Below are positions 28,117 through 35,205 of a stretch of DNA of 64,000 bases, in pieces (positions within the stretch are counted from its first letter, which is position 1; the number at the start of each line of letters is the position of its first letter). The stretch comes from Micromonospora chaiyaphumensis (GTDB lineage: Bacteria > Actinomycetota > Actinomycetes > Mycobacteriales > Micromonosporaceae), in assembly GCF_900091435.1 (NCBI RefSeq), contig NZ_FMCS01000009.1, positions 1 through 64,000 on the forward strand. The letters are read 5' to 3'. A model generated the notes under the pieces. That model searched no databases. It worked only from the letters and a program-made list of their open reading frames with translations, and was not told the DNA's origin. The position numbers were made by a program, and so were the translations under genes.

Positions 28117-29034
28117 ATGATGGTTCAGCCGGGCCGCGAGGCCGTCGTCCGGGTGCCGGTGGCCACCCTCTGGACCGCCCCCGAGGCGGTCCGTCCGACC
28201 GACCGCCCCGCACTGGGCGTGACGCCGGACGTCGCCACCTGGATCGCCGGCATGGACCGCGACCAGCAGGTCGGCGAATGCGTCCTGACCCAGCTGCTGC
28301 TCGGCGAGCGGGTGCTGGTCACCGAGGTACGCGCCGACGGTTGGGCACAGGTCGTCGCCCTGGCCCAGCCCGCCGCCAAGCTCGACGTCCGCGGCTATCC
28401 GGGGTGGCTGCCCACCGCCCAGCTCACCGCTCCGGCGGAGCCCGGCCCGCCGGTCACCCCGCTGGTCGTGGACGCCCTCCACACCGCGCTGCACACCACC
28501 CCCGACGGCCCGCCGGCCCTGCCCGGCGTGATCCTCGGCACCCGCCTCGCCCCGGCCGGCCGGCCGGTCGACGGCTGGCGGCCGGTCTTCGCGCCCGGTC
28601 ACGCCGAGCCGCTCTGGGCCCCGGAGGGCGACCTGGTCCCGCTGCCCGCGGAGCGGCCGGAGGCCAAGGAGGTGCTCGCCCTCGCCGAGCGGCTGCGCGG
28701 CCTCATCTACATCTGGGGCGGGCTGTCCACCGACGGCATCGACTGCTCGGGCCTGGTGCACCTGGCCTGGCGCCGCCACGGGCTCACCCTGCCCCGTGAC
28801 GCCGACGACCAGGCCGAGGCCACCACTCCCCTGGCGCTCGGCGAGGAACGCCCCGGCGACCTCTACTTCTTCGCCCGGCCCGGCCGCCGGATCCACCACA
28901 TCGGCATCGTCAGCACCGAGCCGCAGGGCGACGTACGGCGGATGCTGCACGCCTGCTACGTGAAGCGCCTGGTCGTCGAGGAGCGGCTCCCGCCGGACCG
29001 GGAGGCCACGCTGGTCGGCGCCCACCGGATCTGA
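28117..29034 (+). CDS. NlpC/P60 (C40) peptidase, murein-peptide type
   Basis: A 305-aa cytoplasmic peptidase. Two SH3-like regions fill the first 180 residues, followed by the C40 catalytic domain with STDGIDCSGLVHLAW (nucleophile Cys in DCSG), HHIGIVS (His) and a later HAC. Relatives such as YkfC cut gamma-D-Glu-diaminopimelate in recycled murein peptides, and the SH3-like part restricts the substrate to a free L-Ala N-terminus. The adjacent dipeptide epimerase would act next on L-Ala-D-Glu. No signal peptide is seen. The start is chosen from the promoter position and a GGTGGGGG-like site; an earlier in-frame GTG at 28063 would lie inside the promoter. Confidence 0.85.
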   Translation: MMVQPGREAVVRVPVATLWTAPEAVRPTDRPALGVTPDVATWIAGMDRDQQVGECVLTQLLLGERVLVTEVRADGWAQVVALAQPAAKLDVRGYPGWLPTAQLTAPAEPGPPVTPLVVDALHTALHTTPDGPPALPGVILGTRLAPAGRPVDGWRPVFAPGHAEPLWAPEGDLVPLPAERPEAKEVLALAERLRGLIYIWGGLSTDGIDCSGLVHLAWRRHGLTLPRDADDQAEATTPLALGEERPGDLYFFARPGRRIHHIGIVSTEPQGDVRRMLHACYVKRLVVEERLPPDREATLVGAHRI

Positions 29035-29045
29035 CCCGTACGCCG

Positions 29046-29081
29046 AGAAGGGGCGCCCCCGAGCACGGGGGCGCCCCTTCT
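29046..29081. terminator. Strong bidirectional terminator hairpin
   Basis: AGAAGGGGCGCCCCCG and CGGGGGCGCCCCTTCT form a perfect 16-bp stem with an AGCA loop, between the NlpC/P60 gene (plus) and terC (minus). Confidence 0.85.
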
Positions 29082-29095
29082 GCGTGCGGGTCCGG

Positions 29096-30100
29096 TCAGC
29101 GGCGGGCCTCGGCCAGCTCGCGGCGCCGGTCCCGGGACGACTTGACCAGGCTGGCCGCGGTGGCCACGGCGAGGGTGCCGAGGATGACGGTGAGCGAGAG
29201 CCAGATGGGGATGTGCGGGGCCCAGCCCACGTGCCGGCCGTCGTTGACGAACGGCAGGTTGTTGTCGGCGAGGGCCTCCAGGACCAGCTTGACCCCGATG
29301 AAGCCGAGCACCACGGCCAGGCCGTAGCTGAGGTAGATCAGCCGGTCCAGCAGGCCGCCGAGCAGGAAGTAGAGCTGCCGCAGCCCCATCAGCGCGAACA
29401 CGTTCGCGGTGAACACCAGGTACGGCTCCTGGGTGATGCCGAAGATCGCCGGGATCGAGTCGAGCGCGAAGATCAGGTCGGTGGTGCCGATCGCGATCAT
29501 CACGATCAGCATCGGGGTGAACAGCCGCCGCCCGTTCTCGTGGGTGGTCATCCGCGCCCCGTCGAAGTCACGGGACAGCGGCAGCGCCTTGCGGCTCCAC
29601 CGGATCAGCAGGTTCTCGCTGAACTCGTCCTCGTCCGGCTCCCCCTGGCGGGCCAGGTTGACCGCCGTGTAGATCAGGAACGCGCCGAAGATGTAGAAGA
29701 CCCAGGAGAACTGGGAGATCAGCGCGGCGCCGGCGGCGATGAAACCGCCGCGCATGACCAGCGCCAGCAGGATGCCGACGAGCAGCACCTTCTGCTGGTA
29801 CCGCCGGGGCACCCCGAAGCGGGCCATGATGATCACGAAGACGAAAAGGTTGTCCACCGAGAGGCTGTATTCGGTGAGCCACCCGGTGTAGAACTGGCCC
29901 GCCACGCTGGGGCCTGAGGTGAGCCACAGACCCGCCCCGAAGATCAGGGCCAGCCCCACGTAGAAGCCGACCCACAGGCTCGACTCGCGGACGCTCGGCT
30001 CGTGCGGGCGGCGACCGATGATGAACAGGTCGACCAGCAGGACCGCGGTCATCACGACCAGGGTCCCCGCCCACACCCATCCGGACACGTTCAAATCCAT
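29096..30100 (-). CDS. TerC family integral membrane protein
   Basis: TerC-family proteins (334 aa here) are linked to metal-ion, especially manganese, export. About nine TMs are visible. Conserved motifs include SLWVGFYVGLALIFGAGLW, TEYSLSVDNLFVFVIIMARF and LIFALDSIPAIFGIT, with the intramembrane Asp of SVDN and ALDS. The 5' leader carries a yybP-ykoY riboswitch, so expression should rise with Mn2+. The ATG at 30100 abuts a GGAGG with no spacer, which is unusual; a GTG at 30088 would have about 12 nt of spacing and is an alternative. Confidence 0.93.
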   Translation of the reverse strand: MDLNVSGWVWAGTLVVMTAVLLVDLFIIGRRPHEPSVRESSLWVGFYVGLALIFGAGLWLTSGPSVAGQFYTGWLTEYSLSVDNLFVFVIIMARFGVPRRYQQKVLLVGILLALVMRGGFIAAGAALISQFSWVFYIFGAFLIYTAVNLARQGEPDEDEFSENLLIRWSRKALPLSRDFDGARMTTHENGRRLFTPMLIVMIAIGTTDLIFALDSIPAIFGITQEPYLVFTANVFALMGLRQLYFLLGGLLDRLIYLSYGLAVVLGFIGVKLVLEALADNNLPFVNDGRHVGWAPHIPIWLSLTVILGTLAVATAASLVKSSRDRRRELAEARR

Positions 30101-30180
30101 CCTCCGGCAGACACACAGCGTCGGGCACACCGTACGCCGGGTGAGGGGCCGGGGTGCGTCGACGCTGACTCTGGTGACTG

Positions 30181-30306
30181 TCGGAGGTCTCTTCCGCCAC
30201 CGATCCGGGGTGCGGATCGCTGACCGACGGAGCCGGGTCGTGCCACCGGGGGGCCGGCGCTCTTCCGTGCTGACGACTCCGTCGCGAGGGAATACTCCCC
30301 TCCTCG
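30181..30306 (-). ncRNA. yybP-ykoY manganese riboswitch
   Basis: Read on the minus strand, the leader of terC has the conserved parts of this class: 5' GGAGGGGAGTATTCCC, then GACGGAGTCGTCAGCACGG, then CTCCGTCGGTCAGCG, a CGATCCG/CGGATCG hairpin, and 3' GGCGGAAGAGACCTCC. GGAGG (30299-30303) pairs with CCTCC (30183-30187) as P1; GACGGAG pairs with CTCCGTC as P2. The class senses Mn2+ and controls exporters such as TerC/Alx. Eighty nt separate it from the start codon, room for a translation- or termination-control stem. Confidence 0.87.
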
Positions 30307-30424
30307 GCCGCCATTGTTCACCATCGGCCCGGGGTGCCGCATCTTCGGGGGCCCCGTTTGCCGGGGTACGGGTGTTCTGGTGTGGGACAGCTCTCGTGGC
30401 GCGGGCCTCACGGCCTAGGGCGTC

Positions 30425-31516
30425 CTAGGAGGCTAGGTGTTCGGGAAGGAGCGGGTCGGCGAAGGACCAGCCCGCGGCCAGCAGGGCGTCGCAGGCGGCG
30501 ACGGCGGTCGCCAGCCGCTCCTCGTGCGGCCCGCGCAGCTCGACCACCGGCACCCCGCAGCCGGCCAGCTCCTCGCGGAACCGGCCGGTCATCCAGGCCC
30601 GCAGGTGCTCCCCGTCGCGCAGGCCGTCGTCGGCGAAGGGCACCCCCTCGTGGTCGGTCAGGAGGTACAGCGCCGGCCGGCGGGCGGCCGCCCGGACCGC
30701 CTCCGACGAGGACCCGAGGTAGCGCTCCTCCCAGATCGCCGTGGCCCGGGCGTCGGTGTCGCAGAACAGCAGCGGGCCGGCGGCCCGGGCCGCCGCGTCC
30801 TCGGCGGCCTGCTGCTCGCGCACCACCTCCAGGAAGTCGTCCCGGTCCCACGTGACGTCGAAGACCGTCGCCCCCGGCCGGGCACGCCGCAGCCCGGCGA
30901 GCTTGCGCTCGGTCAGTTCGCGGCCGTACTCCGGAACCCAGGGCGTGCCGTAGTGCGCGGCGAGCGCCGCCGCCATCGTCGTGGTGCCCGTCGACTCGGC
31001 CCCCACCACCACGACCCGGCGGACCAGCCAGGCCCGCACGGGCGGGCTCAGCCGCCACCAGTGCGCCGCCGGATCCGCGCGCACCGCGGTGCCGGAGACC
31101 GGCACGGCCCGCCGGTCCAGGTCCACGCAGACCGCGACCGCGTCGAACCGGCGGGCCAACTCCTCGCCGTACGCCTCGGAGGAGAAGACCGCGTCCACCG
31201 GCTCCCCGCCGAGCGCGTCGGCGAACACCGCGCAGTGCAGGTCCCAGATCGCCGGGTCGGCGTAGTCCACCGGGTGATCGTCGTACCGCCCCACGAACCG
31301 CACCCAGGGCGTCGCGGCGTGCGCCTCGCGCAGCCAGGCCACCCGCAGGTCGAGCGGGATCGACTCGCGTCGGGACGGGGCGACCACCACGGTGACCGCC
31401 GCGCAGCGGGCCGCCGCCGCCTCGATCAGCGCGTGGTGCCCGGCGTGCGGCGGGTAGAACTTCCCCACCACGAGGCCGTGCCGGAACTCCCGGCCCGGCT
31501 CGCCCCGCCCGCTCAC
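30425..31516 (-). CDS. nadR: NadR-type NMN adenylyltransferase / ribosylnicotinamide kinase
   Basis: A 363-aa two-domain NAD-salvage enzyme. The N-terminal nucleotidyltransferase domain has VVGKFYPPHAGHHALIEAA (HxGH, about residues 14-30) and a later SSEAYGEELARRF. The C-terminal kinase domain has the P-loop-like VVVGAESTGTTTMAAALAAHY and CDTDARATAIWEERY. It lacks the N-terminal HTH found in enterobacterial NadR, so it is not a DNA-binding repressor. The GTG start overlaps the pnuC stop by four bases (GTGA); PnuC imports nicotinamide riboside and NadR phosphorylates it, trapping it, then makes NAD. Confidence 0.93.
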   Translation of the reverse strand: MSGRGEPGREFRHGLVVGKFYPPHAGHHALIEAAAARCAAVTVVVAPSRRESIPLDLRVAWLREAHAATPWVRFVGRYDDHPVDYADPAIWDLHCAVFADALGGEPVDAVFSSEAYGEELARRFDAVAVCVDLDRRAVPVSGTAVRADPAAHWWRLSPPVRAWLVRRVVVVGAESTGTTTMAAALAAHYGTPWVPEYGRELTERKLAGLRRARPGATVFDVTWDRDDFLEVVREQQAAEDAAARAAGPLLFCDTDARATAIWEERYLGSSSEAVRAAARRPALYLLTDHEGVPFADDGLRDGEHLRAWMTGRFREELAGCGVPVVELRGPHEERLATAVAACDALLAAGWSFADPLLPEHLAS

Positions 31517-32166
31517 GCCGCGACGGGGGCCGGGCCCGGCGGCACCGGGGTCGCCGCCGACCGCCGACGCAGGTCCGCCCGCCACTCCCGCAGCCCGACC
31601 ACGCAGAGCGCCAGGAAGATCAGGTAGAGACCACCGGTCAGCCAGAGTCCCTTGTACGCGTACAGCGGGATGTAGATCAGGTCGGCGGCGATCCACAGCC
31701 ACCAGCTCTCCACCAGCTTGCGCGTCTGGCCGTAGGTGGCCAGCAGGGACAGCGCGGTGGTGACCGCGTCGGCCAGCGGCACCGTGGAGTCGGTGGCCCG
31801 GTCCAGCAGCGCCCAGAGCCCGGCCGTGAGCAGCACGCCGGCCACGCCGAGCGCCCACCACTCGCGCCGGCCGGTCCGGGCCACGGCCAGCCGGCTGCGC
31901 CGCTCCCCGCCGAAGAGCCAGTGCCACCAGCCGTAGACGCCCAGGACGACGTAGACGACCTGGAGGCCGGCGTCGGCGTACAGGCCGGCGGTCCAGAACA
32001 GCAGCATCAGCAGCAGCACGTTGGCGATGCCGATCGGCCAGTTGGCGATGTGCTGCCGGGCCACCAGCCAGACGTTGACCACACCCGTGGCGAAGCCGAG
32101 CAGCTCGGCCCAGGTGGTGCCGGCGCCCAGGACGGTGAACGCCGTGGCGGTGAGCCAGTCCAGCAT
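31513..32166 (-). CDS. pnuC: Nicotinamide riboside transporter PnuC
   Basis: A 217-aa membrane protein with about seven TMs. Family motifs are present: NVWLVARQHIANWPIGIANVL near residue 31 and VYGWWHWLFGG near residue 76, with the WxxW that defines nicotinamide-riboside-type Pnu transporters, and ESWWLWIAADLIYIPLYAYKGL further on. Transport is facilitated diffusion driven by phosphorylation of the substrate by the coupled NadR. It is the first gene of the operon. Nothing in the leader suggests an NAD riboswitch. Confidence 0.93.
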   Translation of the reverse strand: MLDWLTATAFTVLGAGTTWAELLGFATGVVNVWLVARQHIANWPIGIANVLLLMLLFWTAGLYADAGLQVVYVVLGVYGWWHWLFGGERRSRLAVARTGRREWWALGVAGVLLTAGLWALLDRATDSTVPLADAVTTALSLLATYGQTRKLVESWWLWIAADLIYIPLYAYKGLWLTGGLYLIFLALCVVGLREWRADLRRRSAATPVPPGPAPVAA

Positions 32167-32270
32167 GGTGTCCCTCCCCCGTTTCCCGAGCGCCCACCCT
32201 AGAGGGGGTGTGGCGCGCGGAACAGCCCCCGGGGCATACCCGCCGGCGACCGGCGTGCGAGGCTTCGGGC

Positions 32271-32564
32271 ATGGTTCTTGAGGTCGCGCTCATCGACGTG
32301 ACGCCCGGGCACGAGGACGACTTCGCCGCCGCCTACGCGAAGGCGCGCCCGATCCTCGCCGGCACCGAGGGCTGCCGCTCGGTGCGGATGACCCGGGGCG
32401 TCGAGTCGCCGTCCCGGTTCGTGCTGCTGGTCGAGTGGGACTCGGTCGAGGCGCACGACGTCAACTTCCGGCAGAGCGAGCGCTTCCCGCAGTGGCGGGA
32501 GCTGATCGGCCCGTACTTCGCCGGCCCGCCGCTGGTCGAGCACTTCCTCGACGTGCCCGCCTGA
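32271..32564 (+). CDS. Antibiotic biosynthesis monooxygenase (ABM) domain protein
   Basis: A 97-aa single ABM/dimeric alpha-beta barrel protein: VLEVALIDVTPGHEDDFAAAYAKARPILAGTEGCRSVRMTRGVESPSRFVLLVEWDSVEAH covers the whole fold. Members include cofactor-free oxygenases and heme-degrading enzymes, but many have unknown roles; no biosynthetic cluster is near. The ATG at 32271 begins the domain directly. It is divergent from pnuC and runs towards the 68-bp repeat array. Confidence 0.82.
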   Translation: MVLEVALIDVTPGHEDDFAAAYAKARPILAGTEGCRSVRMTRGVESPSRFVLLVEWDSVEAHDVNFRQSERFPQWRELIGPYFAGPPLVEHFLDVPA

Positions 32565-32611
32565 GCTGTCGTACCCCTCACATAGCCTGCGCTCGACGCG
32601 CCGGCCACCGG

Positions 32612-32935
32612 TCCCGACGGTAATCGGGGGCGCCGGGCCCGGTGGACCGCGCGTCGACGCCGCGCCGGGCAGAACAGTGTCCCGACGGTAATCGGCGGCG
32701 CCGGGCCCGGTGGACCGCGCGTCGACGCCGCGCCGGGCAGAACAGTGTCCCGACGGTAATCGGCGGCGCCGGGCCCGGTGGACCGCGCGTCGACGCCGCG
32801 CCGGGCAGAACAGTGTCCCGACGGTAATCGGCGGCGCCGGGCCCGGTGGACCGCGCGTCGACGCCGCGCCGGGCAGGACAGTGTCCCGACGGTAATCGGG
32901 GGCGCCGGGCCCGGTGGACCGCGCGTCGACGCCGC
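32612..32935. repeat. 68-bp minisatellite, 4.8 copies
   Basis: Units start at 32612, 32680, 32748, 32816 and 32884 (last one truncated after 52 bp). Each runs TCCCGACGGTAATCGG, then GGCGCCGGGCCCGG, TGGACCGC, GCGTCGACGC, CGCGCCGGGCAGAACAGTG. Only two unit positions vary (AATCGGG or AATCGGC; CAGAACA or CAGGACA). The period is not a multiple of three, so the array is non-coding. It fills the gap between the ABM gene and the XRE regulator, ending 5 bp before the latter's stop codon. Perfect 10-bp palindromes CCGGGCCCGG and GCGTCGACGC occur in each unit. Confidence 0.97.
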
Positions 32936-32940
32936 TCGGT

Positions 32941-33840
32941 TCAGTCGGGTTCGTGCGGCTCGCGGGGTCGGGGCACCGGCACGGGGCCGAGCCGCCGGGT
33001 GAGCAGCTCCACCGTCTCCTCCTCCGGCAGCGCCGCCGCGAGCAGCCGCTCGACCAGCCGCTCGTAGCGGGCGACGTCCGCCTCCGCGATCAGTCGCAGG
33101 TCGGTGGTGAGCGTCTCCACCAGCACCGTGCGCGGGTCGGCCGGGTCCGGATAGGCGTAGTAGGAGAACGGCGCGAGCGGGTGCAGGTCGCCGGAGGGGG
33201 ACGCGTCGCGGGGCAGCAGCCGGATGGTGACGTGCGGCCGCTCGGCGAGGACGGCCAGGTGCCGGAGCTGCTCCCGCCAGACCTCGACGGGCAGGCCACC
33301 GGGGTCGCAGGCCCGCTCGTCGATCAGCGCGGTGTAGTCCGGCGGCTCTGGCCGGCACAGCACCTCCTGCCGCACCGCGCGGGCGCGGACGTCGGCCTCC
33401 ACGTCGACGTCGTCGGCGAGCAGGGCGCCGGCCGACACCCGCAGCCGCGCGTAGTCGGGGGTCTGGAGCAGCCCGGGCACGAGCGCCGGTTGGTAGTCCA
33501 CGATGCGGACCGCGCCCGCCTCCAGCTCCGCGTACGCCCGCTGCCGTTCCCCCATCTCGCCCAGCGCCTTCGACCAGCCGCGGCCGGTGGCCGCGTCCCG
33601 GGCGATGACGATCAGCTCGTCGCGCTGGTGGGGTGGCACGGCGTAGACGTCGAGCAGGTCGAGCACGTCGGCCAGGTCCGGCCGGCTCTGCCCCAGCTCG
33701 ATGCGGGACAGCTTCGATGTGGACGCCCAGCCGAGCCGGCCGCAGACCTGCTCCAGGGTGAGCGATTCCCGGCGGCGCAGCCGGCGCAGTTCCGCGCCGA
33801 GCCGCACCCGCCGGACCACAGGACTTGCTGACAACGGCAT
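32941..33840 (-). CDS. XRE-type regulator with DUF5753 domain
   Basis: A 299-aa actinomycete regulator. Residues about 10-70 are an HTH_31/XRE domain: LGAELRRLRRRESLTLEQVCGRLGWASTSKLSRIELGQSRP. The rest is DUF5753, recognised from VDYQPALVPGLLQTPDYARL and VTIRLLPRDASPSGDLHPLAPFSYYAYPDPADPRTVLVET. Such proteins are WhiJ-like regulators, usually beside a small acidic partner (DUF397), but none is present here. GGGGAGG lies 6 nt before the ATG. A promoter with TTGCCC-N17-TACTCT and a possible autoregulatory site lies upstream. Its 5' end is overlapped in another frame by the run-on VOC gene. Confidence 0.9.
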   Translation of the reverse strand: MPLSASPVVRRVRLGAELRRLRRRESLTLEQVCGRLGWASTSKLSRIELGQSRPDLADVLDLLDVYAVPPHQRDELIVIARDAATGRGWSKALGEMGERQRAYAELEAGAVRIVDYQPALVPGLLQTPDYARLRVSAGALLADDVDVEADVRARAVRQEVLCRPEPPDYTALIDERACDPGGLPVEVWREQLRHLAVLAERPHVTIRLLPRDASPSGDLHPLAPFSYYAYPDPADPRTVLVETLTTDLRLIAEADVARYERLVERLLAAALPEEETVELLTRRLGPVPVPRPREPHEPD

Positions 33841-34289
33841 GTGCGCCTCCCCACCGTGGGAGAGTACGCACCACCGTCACACAGGGCAATACCTTGCTCG
33901 CAGAGAGCTATCGTCGCCGTCAGGCGACGGTAGGTGCCGAAGGACCAGACGAGACCGGCCAGGTCACGGGCGACGTAGTCGCGGGAGCCGTAGTCGGTGT
34001 CGAAGGGCGGCCGGACGATTTCCGCGCCGGCCGCCCTGGCCCGCTCGTGGTGCGCGTCGACGTCGTCGACGGCCACGTAGACGCGGTAGTCGTCGTCGGC
34101 CGGCCGGGTCGCCGGGGCCGGCCCCGGTCCGACCATGACGAGGTCGTCGCCGTAGCCGAGCTGGGCGTGCCGCACCGTGCCGTCGGGCCCCTCGTGCACC
34201 TCGTGGACGGTGAGGTCGAACGCGGACCGGAGGAAGTCGACGGCGGCGCGGGCGTCGGGATACCGGAGGACCGGATAGATGCTTCGCAT
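33612..34289 (-). CDS. VOC (glyoxalase-fold) protein with run-on C-terminus
   Basis: Residues 1-122 (34289 down to 33924) are a complete VOC-superfamily protein: MRSIYPVLRYPDARAAVDFL at the start and GLVWSFGTYRR at the usual C-terminal end of such 120-135-aa proteins. There is no stop there. The frame continues for 103 unusual residues rich in Cys, Ser and Gly, across the XRE promoter and over the first 229 bp of the XRE gene in another frame. A TGA is present one base out of phase right after the TYRR codons. Either a one-base indel removed the stop or the sequence has an error. Function is unknown; AraC-VOC pairs are common and often concern antibiotic or methylglyoxal resistance. Confidence 0.7.
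   Translation of the reverse strand: MRSIYPVLRYPDARAAVDFLRSAFDLTVHEVHEGPDGTVRHAQLGYGDDLVMVGPGPAPATRPADDDYRVYVAVDDVDAHHERARAAGAEIVRPPFDTDYGSRDYVARDLAGLVWSFGTYRRLTATIALCEQGIALCDGGAYSPTVGRRTCRCQQVLWSGGCGSARNCAGCAAGNRSPWSRSAAGSAGRPHRSCPASSWGRAGRTWPTCSTCSTSTPCHPTSATS
33861..33889 (-). promoter_or_regulatory. Promoter of the XRE/DUF5753 gene
   Basis: On the minus strand TTGCCC, a 17-bp spacer and TACTCT precede the gene; TACTCT ends 20 nt before the ATG. Confidence 0.55.
33886..33897. promoter_or_regulatory. Candidate XRE operator over the -35 box
   Basis: GCAAGGTATTGC (minus strand) is an inverted repeat GCAA-N4-TTGC overlapping the -35 element, a position suited to autorepression. Confidence 0.35.
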
Positions 34290-34313
34290 GGCCCGAGTCT
34301 GCCGCCGCGCCGG

Positions 34314-35180
34314 TCAGGCCGGATTGGACGAATGTGACCCGGCCAGCGCCGCGGGGGTGGCCCCGGCGAACTCGCGGAACTCCCGGATGAGGTGGGACTG
34401 GTCGTAGTAGCCGAACCGCACCGCCAGCTCCGCCCACCCGTCTCCGTCCCCGCGCCGCCCGCTCGGAGGCGGGGGCACCGAGGTGCCCGCCGGTGCGGCG
34501 GCGGTGACCAGCGTGCGGCCCACCATGGTGTACGCCCGCTGGAAGCGGATCAGCCGGGCGACGGTCTTCGGTGGCAGGCCGAACTCGTGCCGGAACCGGA
34601 CCGCCAGGTGGCGGCGGCTCCAGCCGACCTCCTCGGCGAGCGCGCCGACGCCCAGCCCGCCGCCACTGCCGTCGAGCAGCCGCCAGGCCGCCAGCAGGCG
34701 CGGGTCGACCGGCCCGGTCGCCGCCAGCCGCGCGGCGAGCGCGGCGTCGAGCCGGGCGAACCGGGTCGCCCAGTCGGGCAGCTCGGCCAGCTCGTCGCGC
34801 AGCCGGGCCAGCCACCCGTCGAGCCCGTCGACGGAGACCGCCCGGTTGGCCAGCTCGCCCAGCGGCAGCCCGAGCAGCCGGCGGGCCGCCGGGGCGGTCA
34901 GCAGCACCTGCACACCGACGCCCTCGCCGGCCGTCCGGGTCGCGCACCAACCGTCGAACGGCCCGGCCAGGAAGGCGTTCGTCCCGTACGCGCCCCGGTC
35001 GGCGGCCCGCGCGTCGGTGACGTCGAGCGGGGCGCCCCAGCCGAGGATCAGCACCACGAAGGCGCCGGCCGCCTCCCGGCGCACCAGCGGGCGGGCGGCG
35101 TGCTCGCGGTAGCCGAGGTAGCGGTCGACGTAGGGCCGGAGCCGGGGGTCGGGGAGCCCGATCACGGCCTCGGTGAGCAC
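34314..35180 (-). CDS. AraC family regulator
   Basis: A 288-aa regulator with an N-terminal sensing region (residues about 1-165) and a C-terminal double HTH: LGVGALAEEVGWSRRHLAVRFRHEFGLPPKTVARLIRFQRA is the first, and ELAVRFGYYDQSHLIREFREFAGATPAAL the second, with the AraC signature GYYDQSHLIREF. A Pro/Ser/Gly insertion (AAPAGTSVPPPPSGRRGDG) splits the two HTH units, which is unusual. It lies 24 bp upstream of the VOC gene and 25 bp downstream of uvrB, all on the same strand. Confidence 0.9.
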   Translation of the reverse strand: MLTEAVIGLPDPRLRPYVDRYLGYREHAARPLVRREAAGAFVVLILGWGAPLDVTDARAADRGAYGTNAFLAGPFDGWCATRTAGEGVGVQVLLTAPAARRLLGLPLGELANRAVSVDGLDGWLARLRDELAELPDWATRFARLDAALAARLAATGPVDPRLLAAWRLLDGSGGGLGVGALAEEVGWSRRHLAVRFRHEFGLPPKTVARLIRFQRAYTMVGRTLVTAAAPAGTSVPPPPSGRRGDGDGWAELAVRFGYYDQSHLIREFREFAGATPAALAGSHSSNPA

Positions 35181-35205
35181 GGCGGCCTCCCCCGATCCCG
35201 GTCCG

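Noticed and set aside
30425..32293. 622-aa fusion of PnuC region and NadR
   Set aside because: The N-terminal part is a shadow of pnuC in another frame; GTG 31516 overlapping the pnuC stop is the proper start.
32612..32935. CRISPR array
   Set aside because: Units are contiguous 68-bp repeats with no variable spacers and no cas genes.
32642..33067. Four staggered copies of a 61-aa open frame
   Set aside because: They arise from the 68-bp repeat, whose period is not divisible by three; codon use is not coding-like.
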